DNA of 64,000 nucleotides from Oscillospiraceae bacterium HV4-5-C5C (GTDB lineage Bacteria > Bacillota > Clostridia > Saccharofermentanales > Fastidiosipilaceae), in NCBI GenBank assembly GCA_012034405.1, contig JAAVLZ010000015.1, positions 1 to 64,000 of the forward strand, read 5' to 3'. The notes below the pieces were generated by a model that was not told the DNA's origin, searched no databases, and saw nothing but the letters and a program-made list of their open reading frames with translations. Below, one piece after another: positions 1 to 9,131 of this stretch; position 1 is the stretch's first letter, and every line of letters starts with the position of its first letter. Made by a program: the position numbers and the translations under genes.

Positions 1-313
1 TGCAACATAAAAACTGCTTACCACACTACCTAAAATTCTGCTTGACATTTACAGATTGATGTCTGCATATCGCCCAGTTACCGTCAACTGCCCAAATTAA
101 GCTGCTTTCGTTCGCGGGAATCTATCGACAGCCTTTTGACCTCAAAAAGGCAATTTTTTCGATCACGCACGTTCTCGGAAACGGGTCGATACCCTTGTTC
201 CTACTTATAATATGCAGCCGTGCATAGTTCCCAATTCCCTCAACACTTCGTTTTGAGGAAATAAGTCAAGAAAGTCGTCATTGTTCATTGCCTCAACATA
301 CCAATTGATTAGG
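1..313. other. AT-rich stretch without a recognisable gene
   Basis: No open reading frame of convincing length or composition is visible on either strand. The stretch contains one copy of a GTTCGCGGGAA string (about 110-120); near copies occur at about 3100 and 3162 around the second attachment-site copy, so this may be decayed end sequence of a mobile element. Nothing else is recognised. Confidence 0.4.
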
Positions 314-613
314 TCAAAACTGTACATTGAATGCCCGGCTTTCCACGCCAATGTTCACTTTTTTGTATTTTTGGTTCTTACTGTTTGGCTTATCAGGTAT
401 CGTCATTTCGATTTTCCCTGCATTTAGCAAAGGAACAAGATATCTCTCTCTAAAATTCTTGCTATCTGTGAGACCAATGTAATCCATCATCTCACGTTTG
501 CTCCGCGGCATAATGCAAAATTCAATTAATTCCAATAGCCTTTGTTTCAAATCTTGAGGGGCAACTTGATGGGTATCTTGAGGGGCAACTCGTGCTTGGT
601 CGCTCCGATTCAC
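314..613 (-). pseudogene. C-terminal winged-helix fragment of an AlbA-type ATP-binding or Fic-like protein
   Basis: The 99-residue frame holds two V-A-P-Q-D units (24-base direct repeat on DNA, about 551-590). A winged-helix segment follows, ending in T-I-P-D-K-P-N-S-K-N-Q-K-Y. Gln-Pro-rich repeats followed by this wing are typical of the C-terminus of AlbA_2-type ATP-binding proteins, and the same wing closes the Fic protein at 3316-4317 (T-I-P-D-K-P-N-S-R-N-Q-K-Y). No N-terminal enzymatic part is present: upstream the frame runs straight into an IS256-type transposase fragment. I read it as a relic, not a gene. Whether the parent was an ATP-binding or a Fic protein cannot be decided. Confidence 0.6.
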
Positions 614-738
614 TCGCTGACTTCTGCTTCCATCAGCTGGTCACAGAGCCATTCAAGCATCTGCAGCATGGGATCGGCTGCCCCCATACACTGTAGCAGC
701 ACGTCCATCAAATTCGTGGTATCTTTTGGGTGAGCCAT
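610..738 (-). pseudogene. IS256-family transposase, N-terminal remnant
   Basis: A 42-codon frame starts at an ATG preceded by AAGGAGAGA and reads M-A-H-P-K-D-T-T-N to L-C-D-Q-L-M-E-A-E-V-S-E. The stretch E-Q/D-Q-L-M-E-A-E-V is a hallmark of the N-terminus of IS256 (Mutator-type) transposases, which are normally about 400 residues. The frame then meets TGA where an Arg codon (CGA) would be expected, continues as I-G-A-T-K-H-E, and is lost. The catalytic DDE part is absent, so only the first tenth of the transposase remains, fused by deletion to the winged-helix fragment on its left. Confidence 0.6.
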
Positions 739-844
739 CCGGTGTCTCTCCTTGTGTTTGTTTTGCCTAATACATTGTAGCGGAGCCAGGATGGCTTTCC
801 TATATCATTTTTTCAAGTTGCGAACTTCAGTCTACTCTATCCTC

Positions 845-926
845 TTTGACATCTATCTCGCCCACTCAGCCCGTTGACATCTATCTCACCAACTCAACCT
901 CTGACACCTAATCCGGCAACTCAACC
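845..926. repeat. Three tandem about 27-base repeats, TGACATCTATCTC type
   Basis: Three direct copies begin with TGAC at 847, 875 and 902. Each reads roughly TGACAyCTAtCTCrCCaACTCAaCC. Degenerate single copies occur at 1171 and 4381, and a related array sits at 59231-59306, a similar distance (about 130-210 bases) left of the living attachment site. Multiple short terminal repeats of this kind are typical of the ends of IS elements or of recombinase-binding arms. Which it is here is not established. Confidence 0.6.
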
Positions 927-1054
927 TTACACATTCTAAAGAGCAAGTCTCCTTGGATAAGTTCTCTCGAAGCAATTACCCACTTGGTATACCAGAGATG
1001 ATAAGAAGCCAAAAAGTGCCTTAAATCAAGGCTTTTGCACGTCTTAGTCCTTAA

Positions 1055-1117
1055 CCCTTGACATCAATACCACCGTCTCAACATGTGATTATTAGGCTAT
1101 TTCGGAAATATGTCCAC
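1055..1117 (-). pseudogene. Relic of rlmD 3' end; attachment-site copy 1
   Basis: Read on the minus strand the piece gives V-D-I-F-P-K, a short out-of-frame patch, then H-V-E-T-V-V-L-M-S-R-V-K-D and a stop. This matches the C-terminus of the intact rlmD gene at 59421 (V-D-M-F-P, H-V-E-T-V-V-L-M-S-R-R-R-D). The core GACATCAATAC (plus strand, 1060-1070) is identical in all three copies. The sequence to its left also resembles that left of the living copy, so this is probably the right-hand end of an older, related insertion. Confidence 0.6.
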
Positions 1118-1234
1118 GGCATGACTAAAACCATTGATTTTACTGGGATTTCTAAATGTTAATCACAAAACTGACATCTAACCAGTTAACTCGGATAAGT
1201 AGGCTATTTGTGTTTTTATGTTATAACTCAGGAT

Positions 1235-1942
1235 TTATTGGACTGCCTTATTCTCCTTGATTTCATCCTCTGTATGAAGTGTACCATCTGCGTACTTATA
1301 TGTTACATATTGATGAGCATTGCTGTCCGGAATTCCAAGTTCGATCTCAGCAGTCCACCAAAGCGGAGCCCACTGATCATTCCCGTAGGTCGTTCCTCCA
1401 GCATTATGTGATACAGAAAGAATCACTTTGTCATCCATCCACTCAATCTGATATTCGCCGCCTTTAATCGGACGACCGCCATCATCTACAGAAATTCTCG
1501 TCTCATATTCCATAAGAAACGGTCCTGTTTTCTCATAAAGATTAACTTCTCCTAACAAAAGCACGGCTACTTCATGTGCGACGATTGTATGCTCTCCGTC
1601 AGGAGAATGGAAAGTGTAATAAGTATTATCTGCAGTAATAAGCCAGGAAAGAAACGAACCTCCGAGTAAAAACAGTATCATTACAACAGCTACAATAGTC
1701 GCCATAATGGGATGCTTGGAATTTTCTCTTAATCTGTACCTGATCAAAGAAACAATGGAAACAAGCATCCATGCACCAATAAAAAAGAGCCAAAAAAACC
1801 CTTCCCGAAGCTGTCCAATCAGAATGGTCTGACCTTTCTGAGATGCATATATATGAAAACCAATAAGTATGCATCCATAGAGAGTTAAAAGACCATAGAT
1901 CAACAATTTTATTATCTTAGCTAAAGTGTTTTTCTTACACAC
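1235..1942 (-). CDS. Predicted membrane protein with three N-terminal membrane segments
   Basis: The 235-residue product has a Lys-rich N-terminus, hydrophobic segments at about residues 11-30, 46-65 and 78-100, and then a soluble C-terminal half of about 130 residues. That half carries S-P-D-G-E-H-T-I-V-A and a V-L-L-L-G-E-V-N-L-Y-E-K stretch, resembling small Firmicutes DUF5412-like membrane proteins; I would not press the family name. The start at 1942 overlaps the tail of the frameshifted recombinase frame, but only because that frame overruns its ancestral stop at 1970. The gene is AT-rich like the rest of the 1-3 kb segment and unlike the prophage. Function unknown. Confidence 0.65.
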   Translation of the reverse strand: MCKKNTLAKIIKLLIYGLLTLYGCILIGFHIYASQKGQTILIGQLREGFFWLFFIGAWMLVSIVSLIRYRLRENSKHPIMATIVAVVMILFLLGGSFLSWLITADNTYYTFHSPDGEHTIVAHEVAVLLLGEVNLYEKTGPFLMEYETRISVDDGGRPIKGGEYQIEWMDDKVILSVSHNAGGTTYGNDQWAPLWWTAEIELGIPDSNAHQYVTYKYADGTLHTEDEIKENKAVQ

Positions 1943-2889
1943 ATATAAGTCCCCCTGCGGATCAGTATTTTACTTCTTCTTTGAACTATATTTCTTGCTG
2001 CTGCGATGTGTTCCGTTCTCATCGGCAACAACATACTTCTTTTTGCCCGTGCCTCCTGCATCGCACGAAATTCACTCTCTGCGATGATTGGAGGGAAGGC
2101 ATCCTCCATCTGGAAGGAATAATTTGGATCAATAGAGTTCGGAATAATAACCGTTCCCTTGTATTTTTCATTTTTCAGCATGGATTCTATGGTCCTTTTA
2201 GGCCATGTAGCTTTGCCCTTGGAAGAAGGAATACCTGCATCAGATAATTTCTTGACAATTCCCAATACACTTGCACCATCAAGATACCAACGGAAAATAT
2301 CTATTACCACCTTGGCTTGTTCTTCGTCAATAATCAGCTTTCCGTCTTTATCCTTTTTATAGCCATACAGCTTTCTGCTATATAGTCCTGATGTGCCATT
2401 CGCAGCTTTATAAGACAATCCTAATCGTATATTCTCGCTTCGGCTTTCATTTTCAGCCTGAGCAAAGGACTCCATTACCGAAATCCATAGACTACTGTCG
2501 ACTTCATCGGTATCCAGATTTTCTCCTTCAAATATGATTCTGACCCCTGCTACCTTCAATCGATTTATTGCTGATAAGGTTTCAACCGTATCCCTGCCAA
2601 ATCGACTGATACTTTTTGTCAGGACAACGGAGATATTGTGAGCTTCACATTCTCTAATCAATCGTTCAAACTCACGACGAGGACTTTCTCCCCTCGCTGA
2701 TGCAATATCGATAAAAACATCTGCAAGCCGCCATTGGCTGACATTCGCAACCGCTCTTGTCAGAGCAGAAATTTGCGCTGTAAGGCTATACAACTGCTCT
2801 TTTTCATTTGTACTGACCCTGCAATAGATTCCGACCTTCTTTTCCAAACGGTCATTTCTTGCCGGAATATACCAAATTTTCGAATCCAC
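1921..2889 (-). pseudogene. Small serine recombinase, frameshifted near its C-terminus
   Basis: The GTG start at 2889 follows AAGGAGGTGAGCTG. The N-terminal resolvase domain is intact: G-I-Y-C-R-V-S-T with the nucleophilic Ser near residue 27, and K-S-I-S-R-F-G-R-D. A Recombinase domain follows (about 180-280, K-L-Y-G-Y-K, then N-E-K-Y-K-G). After E-A-R-A-K the frame becomes atypical. Adding one base to the T5 run at 2040-2044 restores K-K-K-Y-V-V-A-D-E-N-G, then S-S-K-K-Y-S-S-K-K-K and a stop at 1970, the usual end of this recombinase type. So one base has been lost. The catalytic part could still be made with a wrong tail; a sequencing error is the other explanation. It lies beside attachment-site copy 2. 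Confidence 0.75.
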
Positions 2890-3026
2890 CAGCTCACCTC
2901 CTTATCTTGTTTTGCCTATTTATAACACAATTTCGTACTAATGATGGGTAGGCTATACCTATGATTCAAATGTGCTGAAACACAAATTATTGTGTTTTCA
3001 CCGTTGTGCTTCGCTACATGTTGCGC

Positions 3027-3052
3027 GACATCAATACCACCGTCTCCACATG
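3027..3052. other. Attachment-site copy 2 (rlmD 3'-end core), probable left end of the 56-kb element
   Basis: The core GACATCAATAC followed by a 15-base arm differs from the living rlmD copy (59437-59462) at only four of 26 positions. On the minus strand it encodes H-V-E-T-V-V-L-M-S-R-N-M then stop, so it can restore an rlmD C-terminus. Left of it lies the frameshifted recombinase, right of it about 260 bases without a clear gene and then fic. I infer this is attL for the element that ends at 59462. Confidence 0.55.
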
Positions 3053-3315
3053 GCTTGAGACAAGCACCTGAATGTCTGGATTCAGGGCACATTTCCGTCC
3101 GTTCGCGGGAACTGCTCAAAGCCGGAAATCGGCGTTTTTACAGGTGCTCTCCGTTCGTGGGAACTTGTCCACATGCTTTCTCTGCCTCTAATACGGCGGG
3201 CAGGAGGGCGGCCATCGTCTCGACCTGCTCTACTCTGCCCGGTCGGTTCACGATCACGGTCTCGACCCAGTCTGCCATCAACTTGGTCGGTATCTTGGTC
3301 GCTTTTCTTGGTCGG

Positions 3316-4317
3316 TCACCGATCAAGTTGTTTTCTCCTGTACTTCTGATTTCGGCTGTTAGGCTTGTCGGGAATAGTCATTTCGACAACTCCCTGCGCT
3401 AATGCCGGATTCAAATAGTTCTTGCGAAACGTCGGCCTGTGAGAAAGGTCAAGTCGCTCCATGATTTGAGCGGCGGACAATTCCTCGTCACCGAGAACAT
3501 CAAGCAGTTTCTGTACGGAAGGATTCGTCTTCTTAACCGTTTCGTCTGCATTTCCTACAACTGTCGTTTCTCTCAGAGTATCAAGGATGATTTCCAGCAT
3601 AAGCTCGACAAATGCACTGCTATCAGATTCCCTGTCTGACTTGCCGAGAGCGTCATAATACTCCTGCTGCCGTGAACGAATCAGCTCTTCTATCGGCAGC
3701 CAGTAAAATATCTCATTCCACTTGCCAAGAAGCAGACTATGCCACATTCTGCCCATACGTCCATTCCCGTCTGCAAAAGGATGGATAAATTCGAACTCAT
3801 AATGAAAGATCGCACTACGGATCAGCGGGTGGATTTCGGAGGATTTGTACCAGTCGAACAGATCCTGAATTTCTCCAGGTACAAGTCTTGCAGGAGGAGC
3901 CATATGGACGACTACATCTCCATCAAACACGCCTACCCCTCCGGAGCGGAATTTCCCATTCTCCGGAATCAAGCCCTCCATCATCATCTTGTGCGCCTTC
4001 AGAAGGTCTTTCACAGAATAGGGATCAAGAGAAAGCATCATCTCGTATGTGTCGTAGGCATTCTTCACTTCTCGGATTTCATTCGGGTTCCCAAGGATAT
4101 GCTTTCCATCGACGATGGCCGTAACTTGTTCAAGAGAAAGTGAATTATGCTCGATGGCAAGCGACGAATGAATTGTCCGTATTCTGTTTTCTTTTCTGAG
4201 GTGCGGATTCAGATTGCCATGCGAGAGCACTTTAATCCTGCCGATCTGCTCACTGATAGCGGCAACTAAGTTGGTAATCTTGTCCGTCGTGTGGAACGGC
4301 GGCTTGTATTCACTCAT
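3316..4317 (-). CDS. Fic-domain protein, likely AMPylase, with C-terminal winged helix
   Basis: Fic proteins transfer AMP or related groups to hydroxyl side chains of target proteins. The canonical active-site motif H-P-F-A-D-G-N-G-R-M-G-R lies near residue 180, with an N-terminal Fic_N-like helical part before it. An S-S-L-A-I-E-H-N stretch near residue 60 sits where the inhibitory helix of class II Fic enzymes has S/T-x-x-x-E-G/N; here His replaces the G/N. The last 70 residues form a winged helix ending N-Q-K-Y-R-R-K-Q-L-D-R. Start: ATG at 4317, with a GGGGTG-like site nine bases upstream; a GTG four codons earlier (4329) is also possible. The gene stands apart from the defence operon by about 295 bases and a terminator, so it probably has its own promoter. 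Confidence 0.85.
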   Translation of the reverse strand: MSEYKPPFHTTDKITNLVAAISEQIGRIKVLSHGNLNPHLRKENRIRTIHSSLAIEHNSLSLEQVTAIVDGKHILGNPNEIREVKNAYDTYEMMLSLDPYSVKDLLKAHKMMMEGLIPENGKFRSGGVGVFDGDVVVHMAPPARLVPGEIQDLFDWYKSSEIHPLIRSAIFHYEFEFIHPFADGNGRMGRMWHSLLLGKWNEIFYWLPIEELIRSRQQEYYDALGKSDRESDSSAFVELMLEIILDTLRETTVVGNADETVKKTNPSVQKLLDVLGDEELSAAQIMERLDLSHRPTFRKNYLNPALAQGVVEMTIPDKPNSRNQKYRRKQLDR

Positions 4318-4454
4318 GTGTTTAAACACCCCATTTCCGTATTTTCTGCGACACCCATCGTTAAAAGATTCAAGCTGTGCATGACATCTAATCCCGACAC
4401 TCGCGCCGTATCTATTAAGACCTCATCTTTGATACAATGCCCGTATGTGCTTTT

Positions 4455-4482
4455 AGCCCGGAAACTGCGCTGTTTCTGGGCT
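4455..4482. terminator. Bidirectional hairpin terminator between gmrSD-like gene and fic
   Basis: AGCCCGGAAAC pairs with GTTTCTGGGCT around a six-base loop. The stem is flanked by TTTT on the left (4451-4454) and TTTT on the right (4482-4485), so it can stop transcripts from either direction. It closes the minus-strand defence operon. The remainder of 4318-4612 holds no convincing gene, only one TGACATCTAATCC repeat copy at 4381. Confidence 0.6.
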
Positions 4483-4612
4483 TTTCTGCGTTTCAGGGCA
4501 TAGAACAGGAGCGCGTCTGTGGCCCTGTACTGATACGATCTTGTGGCTGCTGTAGTCAAAAGCGACACCCCCAATCTGCAATCGTTAAAAAGTATGGCTA
4601 TCGTTGAAAGGT

Positions 4613-6361
4613 TTAATCGGCGCTCAGGAGCCCGTTTTCACCCATGAATTCCTGAAACTTGAAGATCATCTTTGCTTTGCGCTGGACGATATCGGTCTCC
4701 GTGAAATCCGTCGCATGCGTGGCCAGATCCACGAGCTCCTTGATTTTGGTCCCTTCCTTCTGCTGGTTCCGGTTGTTCTCGAATCCGCGATAGTACTTCT
4801 TCTTGTCGTCAAATCTGTAATCAGCAGCTCGGATATTGATGCGCTTCTCGAGCAATGCCTTGTTGCCAAGGCTCTCTAAATTGCGCGCATCTGTCAAGGA
4901 GTGTTCCATTTCCTGACGCTTGCGGGGATAGATGTGTTCGATTTCCAGAACGCTCTCAAGCGAGAGAAGCTCCTGCTCTGGATCTTGGAATGCCCACCAC
5001 GTCAGCATCGACTTGGTAATGGCACGGTTATTGCTGAATGTGTAGTTGTTGAAGGCATTCTGTAGCTGCGGAGTATGGAACAGGAAGTCAGAGAATGTCA
5101 CAGGCTGCCCATTCACGACATTAATCATCTCGGCGAAGACCGGTGTTCTCAATGCATTGACACCGGGATTCGTCACGGCGTATGCCCATATAAAGGCCGT
5201 GATCTTGTTGAGGAACTGGTAGAAGCTCTCATCATCGAGCATGCCGTTCTGGTCTCGGTTCGCCATGTAATAAACCGAAACAAAATAAGTCCACATGCCA
5301 TTAGGAGCGTAATTCAGGACAAAGAGCCTTCTTAGGACTTTGTTTGTAAAGCGATCGACGCTCTGAATCTGCACATCGTTCCAGAAATTAGCCAGGTCGA
5401 TCAGATTTTCAAATGTCTCATCCGTCTTCAGCAATGCATATGAATTCCGTTCATAGAATTTACGCAGCGCTTCCGTCGTCGAGGACTTGATGCCCTGCTT
5501 CGCACGCTCGTAATACATGTACCGCGTGAAAAGCTCATCCATTGGTGTACCGGAAATGGGATGGAACAGAGAGTCACAAAGGACTTCGAGCTTCTTCCAT
5601 TTCTCGATAAATGAATCCTTCTCGCCTTTGGAAGAATAGTACTTGTAGAACTGCGCTTTGAAGATGTCGGCGTCCGACAGTGGCTTACCGCGGTCATTCA
5701 GTGTCGAAAAGATACGCAGAGCCGTATCCTGTGATTCAGCCTCAATCGGCAGAAGAATGCAGTTCTTCATAATCCGCATAGGGAAAAAGGAAAACCAGTC
5801 CGGGTACGTATTGAGGAACTCGGCAATTTTCTGTTGGAAGAACCTGTAGTTGTTCGCGTAGTTGCTTTTCCAGTCATCATCGACGATGCCGGTTTTCAGT
5901 ATGTTGAGGAATTGCTCCTTATCGCTGTCAGTAGCAACTTCGGAATCAATCTTCAAAGCGGACTTGTCCGGCTCGTCGAATTCGTCTGTTTTCCAGATGC
6001 ACTGCTCGATGAGCTTGCTGGTCTTGATTGCCTTGTCGTTTTTCATACTTCCGTATTTGTCGTAAAATGCGCGAAGCAGGAGCATGAGCGTGGTCAGTCG
6101 TTGCTGCCCATCGATGATTTCCTTTTTGCCGTCCTCATTCTTGAATGTGACTATAGGGCCGAGAAAGTACTCGTCTGTGTCACTATCGAATTTGTCACAG
6201 TCATTATCCGGAAATGCAAAGAGAAACAAGTCGTTCCATAGAGTCTGGCATTCCTTTTCTCCCCATGCATAGGGCCTCTGATAATCCGGTATCAGGAAAT
6301 CTGTGTTCTTTTCTGTGAAGAGGTCTTTTATACTCTTCTGATCGATGTTCAGCTTTGACAT
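4613..6361 (-). CDS. GmrSD-like DUF262/DUF1524 protein, putative modification-dependent nuclease
   Basis: At 582 residues this is the size of single-chain GmrSD-type proteins. The N-terminal DUF262 (ParB/Srx-like) domain has I-P-D-Y-Q-R-P-Y-A-W (about 24-33) and I-I-D-G-Q-Q-R-L-T-T-L (about 82-92), the NTP-binding motif of the family. The C-terminal DUF1524 His-Me-finger nuclease domain shows I-E-H-I-Y-P-R-K-R and S-L-G-N-K. Known members cleave DNA carrying modified bases such as glucosylated hydroxymethylcytosine; the target here is unknown. ATG at 6361 follows GGAGGGA. It is the last gene of the defence operon, 40 bases behind hamB, and ends at the 4455 terminator region. Confidence 0.85.
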   Translation of the reverse strand: MSKLNIDQKSIKDLFTEKNTDFLIPDYQRPYAWGEKECQTLWNDLFLFAFPDNDCDKFDSDTDEYFLGPIVTFKNEDGKKEIIDGQQRLTTLMLLLRAFYDKYGSMKNDKAIKTSKLIEQCIWKTDEFDEPDKSALKIDSEVATDSDKEQFLNILKTGIVDDDWKSNYANNYRFFQQKIAEFLNTYPDWFSFFPMRIMKNCILLPIEAESQDTALRIFSTLNDRGKPLSDADIFKAQFYKYYSSKGEKDSFIEKWKKLEVLCDSLFHPISGTPMDELFTRYMYYERAKQGIKSSTTEALRKFYERNSYALLKTDETFENLIDLANFWNDVQIQSVDRFTNKVLRRLFVLNYAPNGMWTYFVSVYYMANRDQNGMLDDESFYQFLNKITAFIWAYAVTNPGVNALRTPVFAEMINVVNGQPVTFSDFLFHTPQLQNAFNNYTFSNNRAITKSMLTWWAFQDPEQELLSLESVLEIEHIYPRKRQEMEHSLTDARNLESLGNKALLEKRINIRAADYRFDDKKKYYRGFENNRNQQKEGTKIKELVDLATHATDFTETDIVQRKAKMIFKFQEFMGENGLLSAD

Positions 6362-6401
6362 TAGCTTTTTCCCTCCATGTCAGCACGCATGGTGCCTATC
6401 T

Positions 6402-9131
6402 CTATTCTTCTATATTATCGGCTTCAAAAATCTCCGGTGAGTTCTGCCGTATGTATATGACTTCATTACGAACATCCGTATTATTACACCGAGCGAGAGC
6501 AGGGCTAAGTTTCAGTTGGCCTGTGCTGCCGTCCCTTATGACATACTCGCGGTGCTCTTTTATGTAGCGAGCGGACTCTCTGGAAAAGCCGCTGCGCTGC
6601 AGCAGGATCGTCAACGGATTCGTCGTTCCGAATTCCACGTACTCATACCAGTTGTTCCGGTTGAGTGCCTCGTCTCCTTTGATCTTCCGGTACTCGTTGG
6701 AGAACCGAAGGAAGTAGTTCGAGATGCTGTAAAGGATGATGTTTTCAATAACCTCAAGCGTGTCTCCGAACACGGCATTGTGGTGCTCGCTGGAAAGATA
6801 GTTGTATGTTATTGGAGGCCCGTACTTGTTGATCCAGAATGGGTATGGGTGGTTCTGATGGTATTCAAGAGCCCTGTCCATGATGAACTTCAACCCGCCG
6901 CCGTCCATCCACTGGCAGAGGATCACGGCGTACCATCTGCGTAGTGATGGTTTCCCGAGCGTACTGGCTTCGTACTCCTCCCATTTGAACACTTCTGCAA
7001 GTTCATCGAGAAAAGCAAGCACATCGTCATATACGAACTTCCCATTAACAAGATCAGGATAATGCAGCGGGTTTTGCTTCCTTCGGATAGCTGCAATAAG
7101 GCTTGTCGTCTGGTCAACCGACGTATTGATGTCATCATCAGGCTTAACTTCGGCATCTTTGAAGGTATTCCGGATGAACTCCTCGTCGGCTGGTGTCAGA
7201 AAGTCTTTGAATTCACGGCGCACCAGCGTGTCGCGATCGTGAACAATGTCTCCCTGAAGAATTGTCGCGAATCTGCGCATCATCTCATAGGATTCCTCGC
7301 TCTGCATAGCTTTGCCATCAGCGTTCACGCGGCGTGGTATTTCTGACTTCCCGCTTTTGAGAATATCGGCGACATACTGTTTCTCGACCTTCTTGAGCAC
7401 ATTCGGATCAGTAGCAATAGAAAGCGACTGCTCCGGAATTTCCTGCCCAAGCATACGTGCATAGTCATCTGTCGTTATCTTGCTGTTCCGTTCGGCTACA
7501 AAGTAGACATTCCCATAGAGGTTGAAGCTGATCCGACCCACACGGCCTATGAGATTGCGAAAATCAATGGTGTTCATCTCACTGAGGAATATCTTGTTTT
7601 CCATGATGAACAGATTGTCCGCAGGGAGATTGACACCCTCCAGCAGGGTACTGGTGCAGAACATTACCGTGATGTTCCCGGATTTGAAAAGCTCCTCGAT
7701 CCGTGCTCTTATGGATGCTGGAAGATAGCCGATGTGGTAGGCAATGCCGTAACGCACCATTTCTGCAAGGTAGTACCATTGATGAACTTCTTCCTGTATG
7801 TCCTTTGACAGGGCCTCAAGGAGCGGATCATTTCTCGGGCCATTCGGTTTTACCCGCTCATAGAAGGAGTGGGCGGCCCTGATAGCCTTGTCTCGTCCGT
7901 TGTAGTAGACGATGCTCTGCTTACGCTTTTCCTTGGGAAGCTTCGTATTCTGTGTTTCGATAGACAGCAGGAAGTCGTTCACTTCAATCGCGCTGCCATG
8001 CACATTGGCCAGAAGTATTTTGCACTGATCTTCAGGTGCGTGGTCGTTATAAACCTCGATTCGTCCTTTCTTCAGATCAACAAGAAATTTGATTTGAACA
8101 ACCGGCGAATACGTAATTGCAAGAGCGTCTTCGTCGCCTTCCTCCGCATTGAGCATCAATCTCAGGTAAACCTGCGGATTCGGAATGTTCGGCGACGCGA
8201 AGATGAAGTGCGGTTTCTTCTGGCGATGCACGAGCTTGTCTACCACTTTGTAATAGAACGGTGCTCGGCTGTTCTTGCCTGAAAGCTTGTGGGCCTCGTC
8301 GATGAACAGATAATCCAGGTCAAAGCGAGGCTTCGCTATCAGAAGGTAAAGAAGCCGCTCCGGCGTCATGACAAGGATGAAGTTACGGTTCTCGTCCTCA
8401 AGGGCTATGTCGCTTGCTGCCGTAACCACGCTGTAGTTGTGGAGCTTCAAGTAGTTGACCTTTTCTGTGTTCTTTTCTCCGCCGAGATCGTCTATCACTT
8501 TTGCCCGGACTTCGTTTATCAGCGCCTTCGTAGGGACGATGAGCGCATAGTTCTTCTGAGCGCCGTGCATGATCTCGTCCTTGATGAACATTCTCATAAT
8601 GAAGGATTTCCCCATCGAAGTGGGCGCAGAGTAGCTAAAGCAGTCGTCCGTCAGGTGGTCATAGGCGTTCTTCTGTTCTCCGAAGAACCGCTGGCTGGGT
8701 TCCGCGGGAATAGTGAGGTAATCGCCTCTGAACTGTGCAAAAATCTCCTCCAGTGCATGCGGTTCAGAATAATCCTTGTTTACAAGCTCGAGTCCCTTGT
8801 GGTTACCTACGCTTGAGAAAACATCTCCAGCGTAAAGGTTGACGAGCGAATCCTGTGGATACAGCTCGTGCATCAGTATGGCTATTTCCTGAGCCCATAT
8901 TTTGTGTGCGTCTGCCTTCTCTGGATCATTCGATTTGGAGAGAATGTCGGCAAAACGTAATATGTCGGTTTTCTCTTTGGCGTTGAACAGCTCTGTCGAA
9001 ATGCGCTGCTTCAAGTTGAAAAGGCTCAAGCCATAGCCTTTCAGAAGCCGAGCATACAGTTTCCCAAGGTACGGATTGCTGTCGATGTCGGTGAAGATGG
9101 CCGACCCGAGTGTTCTCTTTTCAGCGGTCAT
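6402..9131 (-). CDS. hamB: Hachiman-like HamB, superfamily 2 helicase
   Basis: The 909-residue protein has a roughly 160-residue helical N-terminus, then helicase motifs: Walker A A-P-T-S-M-G-K-S (about 169-176), F-I-D-E-A-H Walker B (DEAH at about 278-281), a F-A-S-P-N motif, and I-G-R-V-G-R-I in the second RecA lobe. A long C-terminal region of about 350 residues follows. In Hachiman, HamB is an ATP-dependent helicase that senses damaged or unusual DNA and controls the nuclease HamA. The ATG overlaps the hamA stop (ATGA), typical of co-translated partners. The assignment rests on the DUF1837-helicase pairing; the AbpAB pair has the same architecture. Confidence 0.8.
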   Translation of the reverse strand: MTAEKRTLGSAIFTDIDSNPYLGKLYARLLKGYGLSLFNLKQRISTELFNAKEKTDILRFADILSKSNDPEKADAHKIWAQEIAILMHELYPQDSLVNLYAGDVFSSVGNHKGLELVNKDYSEPHALEEIFAQFRGDYLTIPAEPSQRFFGEQKNAYDHLTDDCFSYSAPTSMGKSFIMRMFIKDEIMHGAQKNYALIVPTKALINEVRAKVIDDLGGEKNTEKVNYLKLHNYSVVTAASDIALEDENRNFILVMTPERLLYLLIAKPRFDLDYLFIDEAHKLSGKNSRAPFYYKVVDKLVHRQKKPHFIFASPNIPNPQVYLRLMLNAEEGDEDALAITYSPVVQIKFLVDLKKGRIEVYNDHAPEDQCKILLANVHGSAIEVNDFLLSIETQNTKLPKEKRKQSIVYYNGRDKAIRAAHSFYERVKPNGPRNDPLLEALSKDIQEEVHQWYYLAEMVRYGIAYHIGYLPASIRARIEELFKSGNITVMFCTSTLLEGVNLPADNLFIMENKIFLSEMNTIDFRNLIGRVGRISFNLYGNVYFVAERNSKITTDDYARMLGQEIPEQSLSIATDPNVLKKVEKQYVADILKSGKSEIPRRVNADGKAMQSEESYEMMRRFATILQGDIVHDRDTLVRREFKDFLTPADEEFIRNTFKDAEVKPDDDINTSVDQTTSLIAAIRRKQNPLHYPDLVNGKFVYDDVLAFLDELAEVFKWEEYEASTLGKPSLRRWYAVILCQWMDGGGLKFIMDRALEYHQNHPYPFWINKYGPPITYNYLSSEHHNAVFGDTLEVIENIILYSISNYFLRFSNEYRKIKGDEALNRNNWYEYVEFGTTNPLTILLQRSGFSRESARYIKEHREYVIRDGSTGQLKLSPALARCNNTDVRNEVIYIRQNSPEIFEADNIEE

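Noticed and set aside
3138..3326. Minus-strand 62-codon frame just after fic
   Set aside because: Contains V-E-T-V-I and V-E-T-M words that hint at an rlmD-like relic, but it has no start signal and no clear homology. Left unannotated.
4314..4574. Minus-strand 86-codon frame between gmrSD-like gene and fic
   Set aside because: It spans the bidirectional terminator and reads through the repeat at 4381. Composition and lack of a ribosome-binding site argue against a gene.
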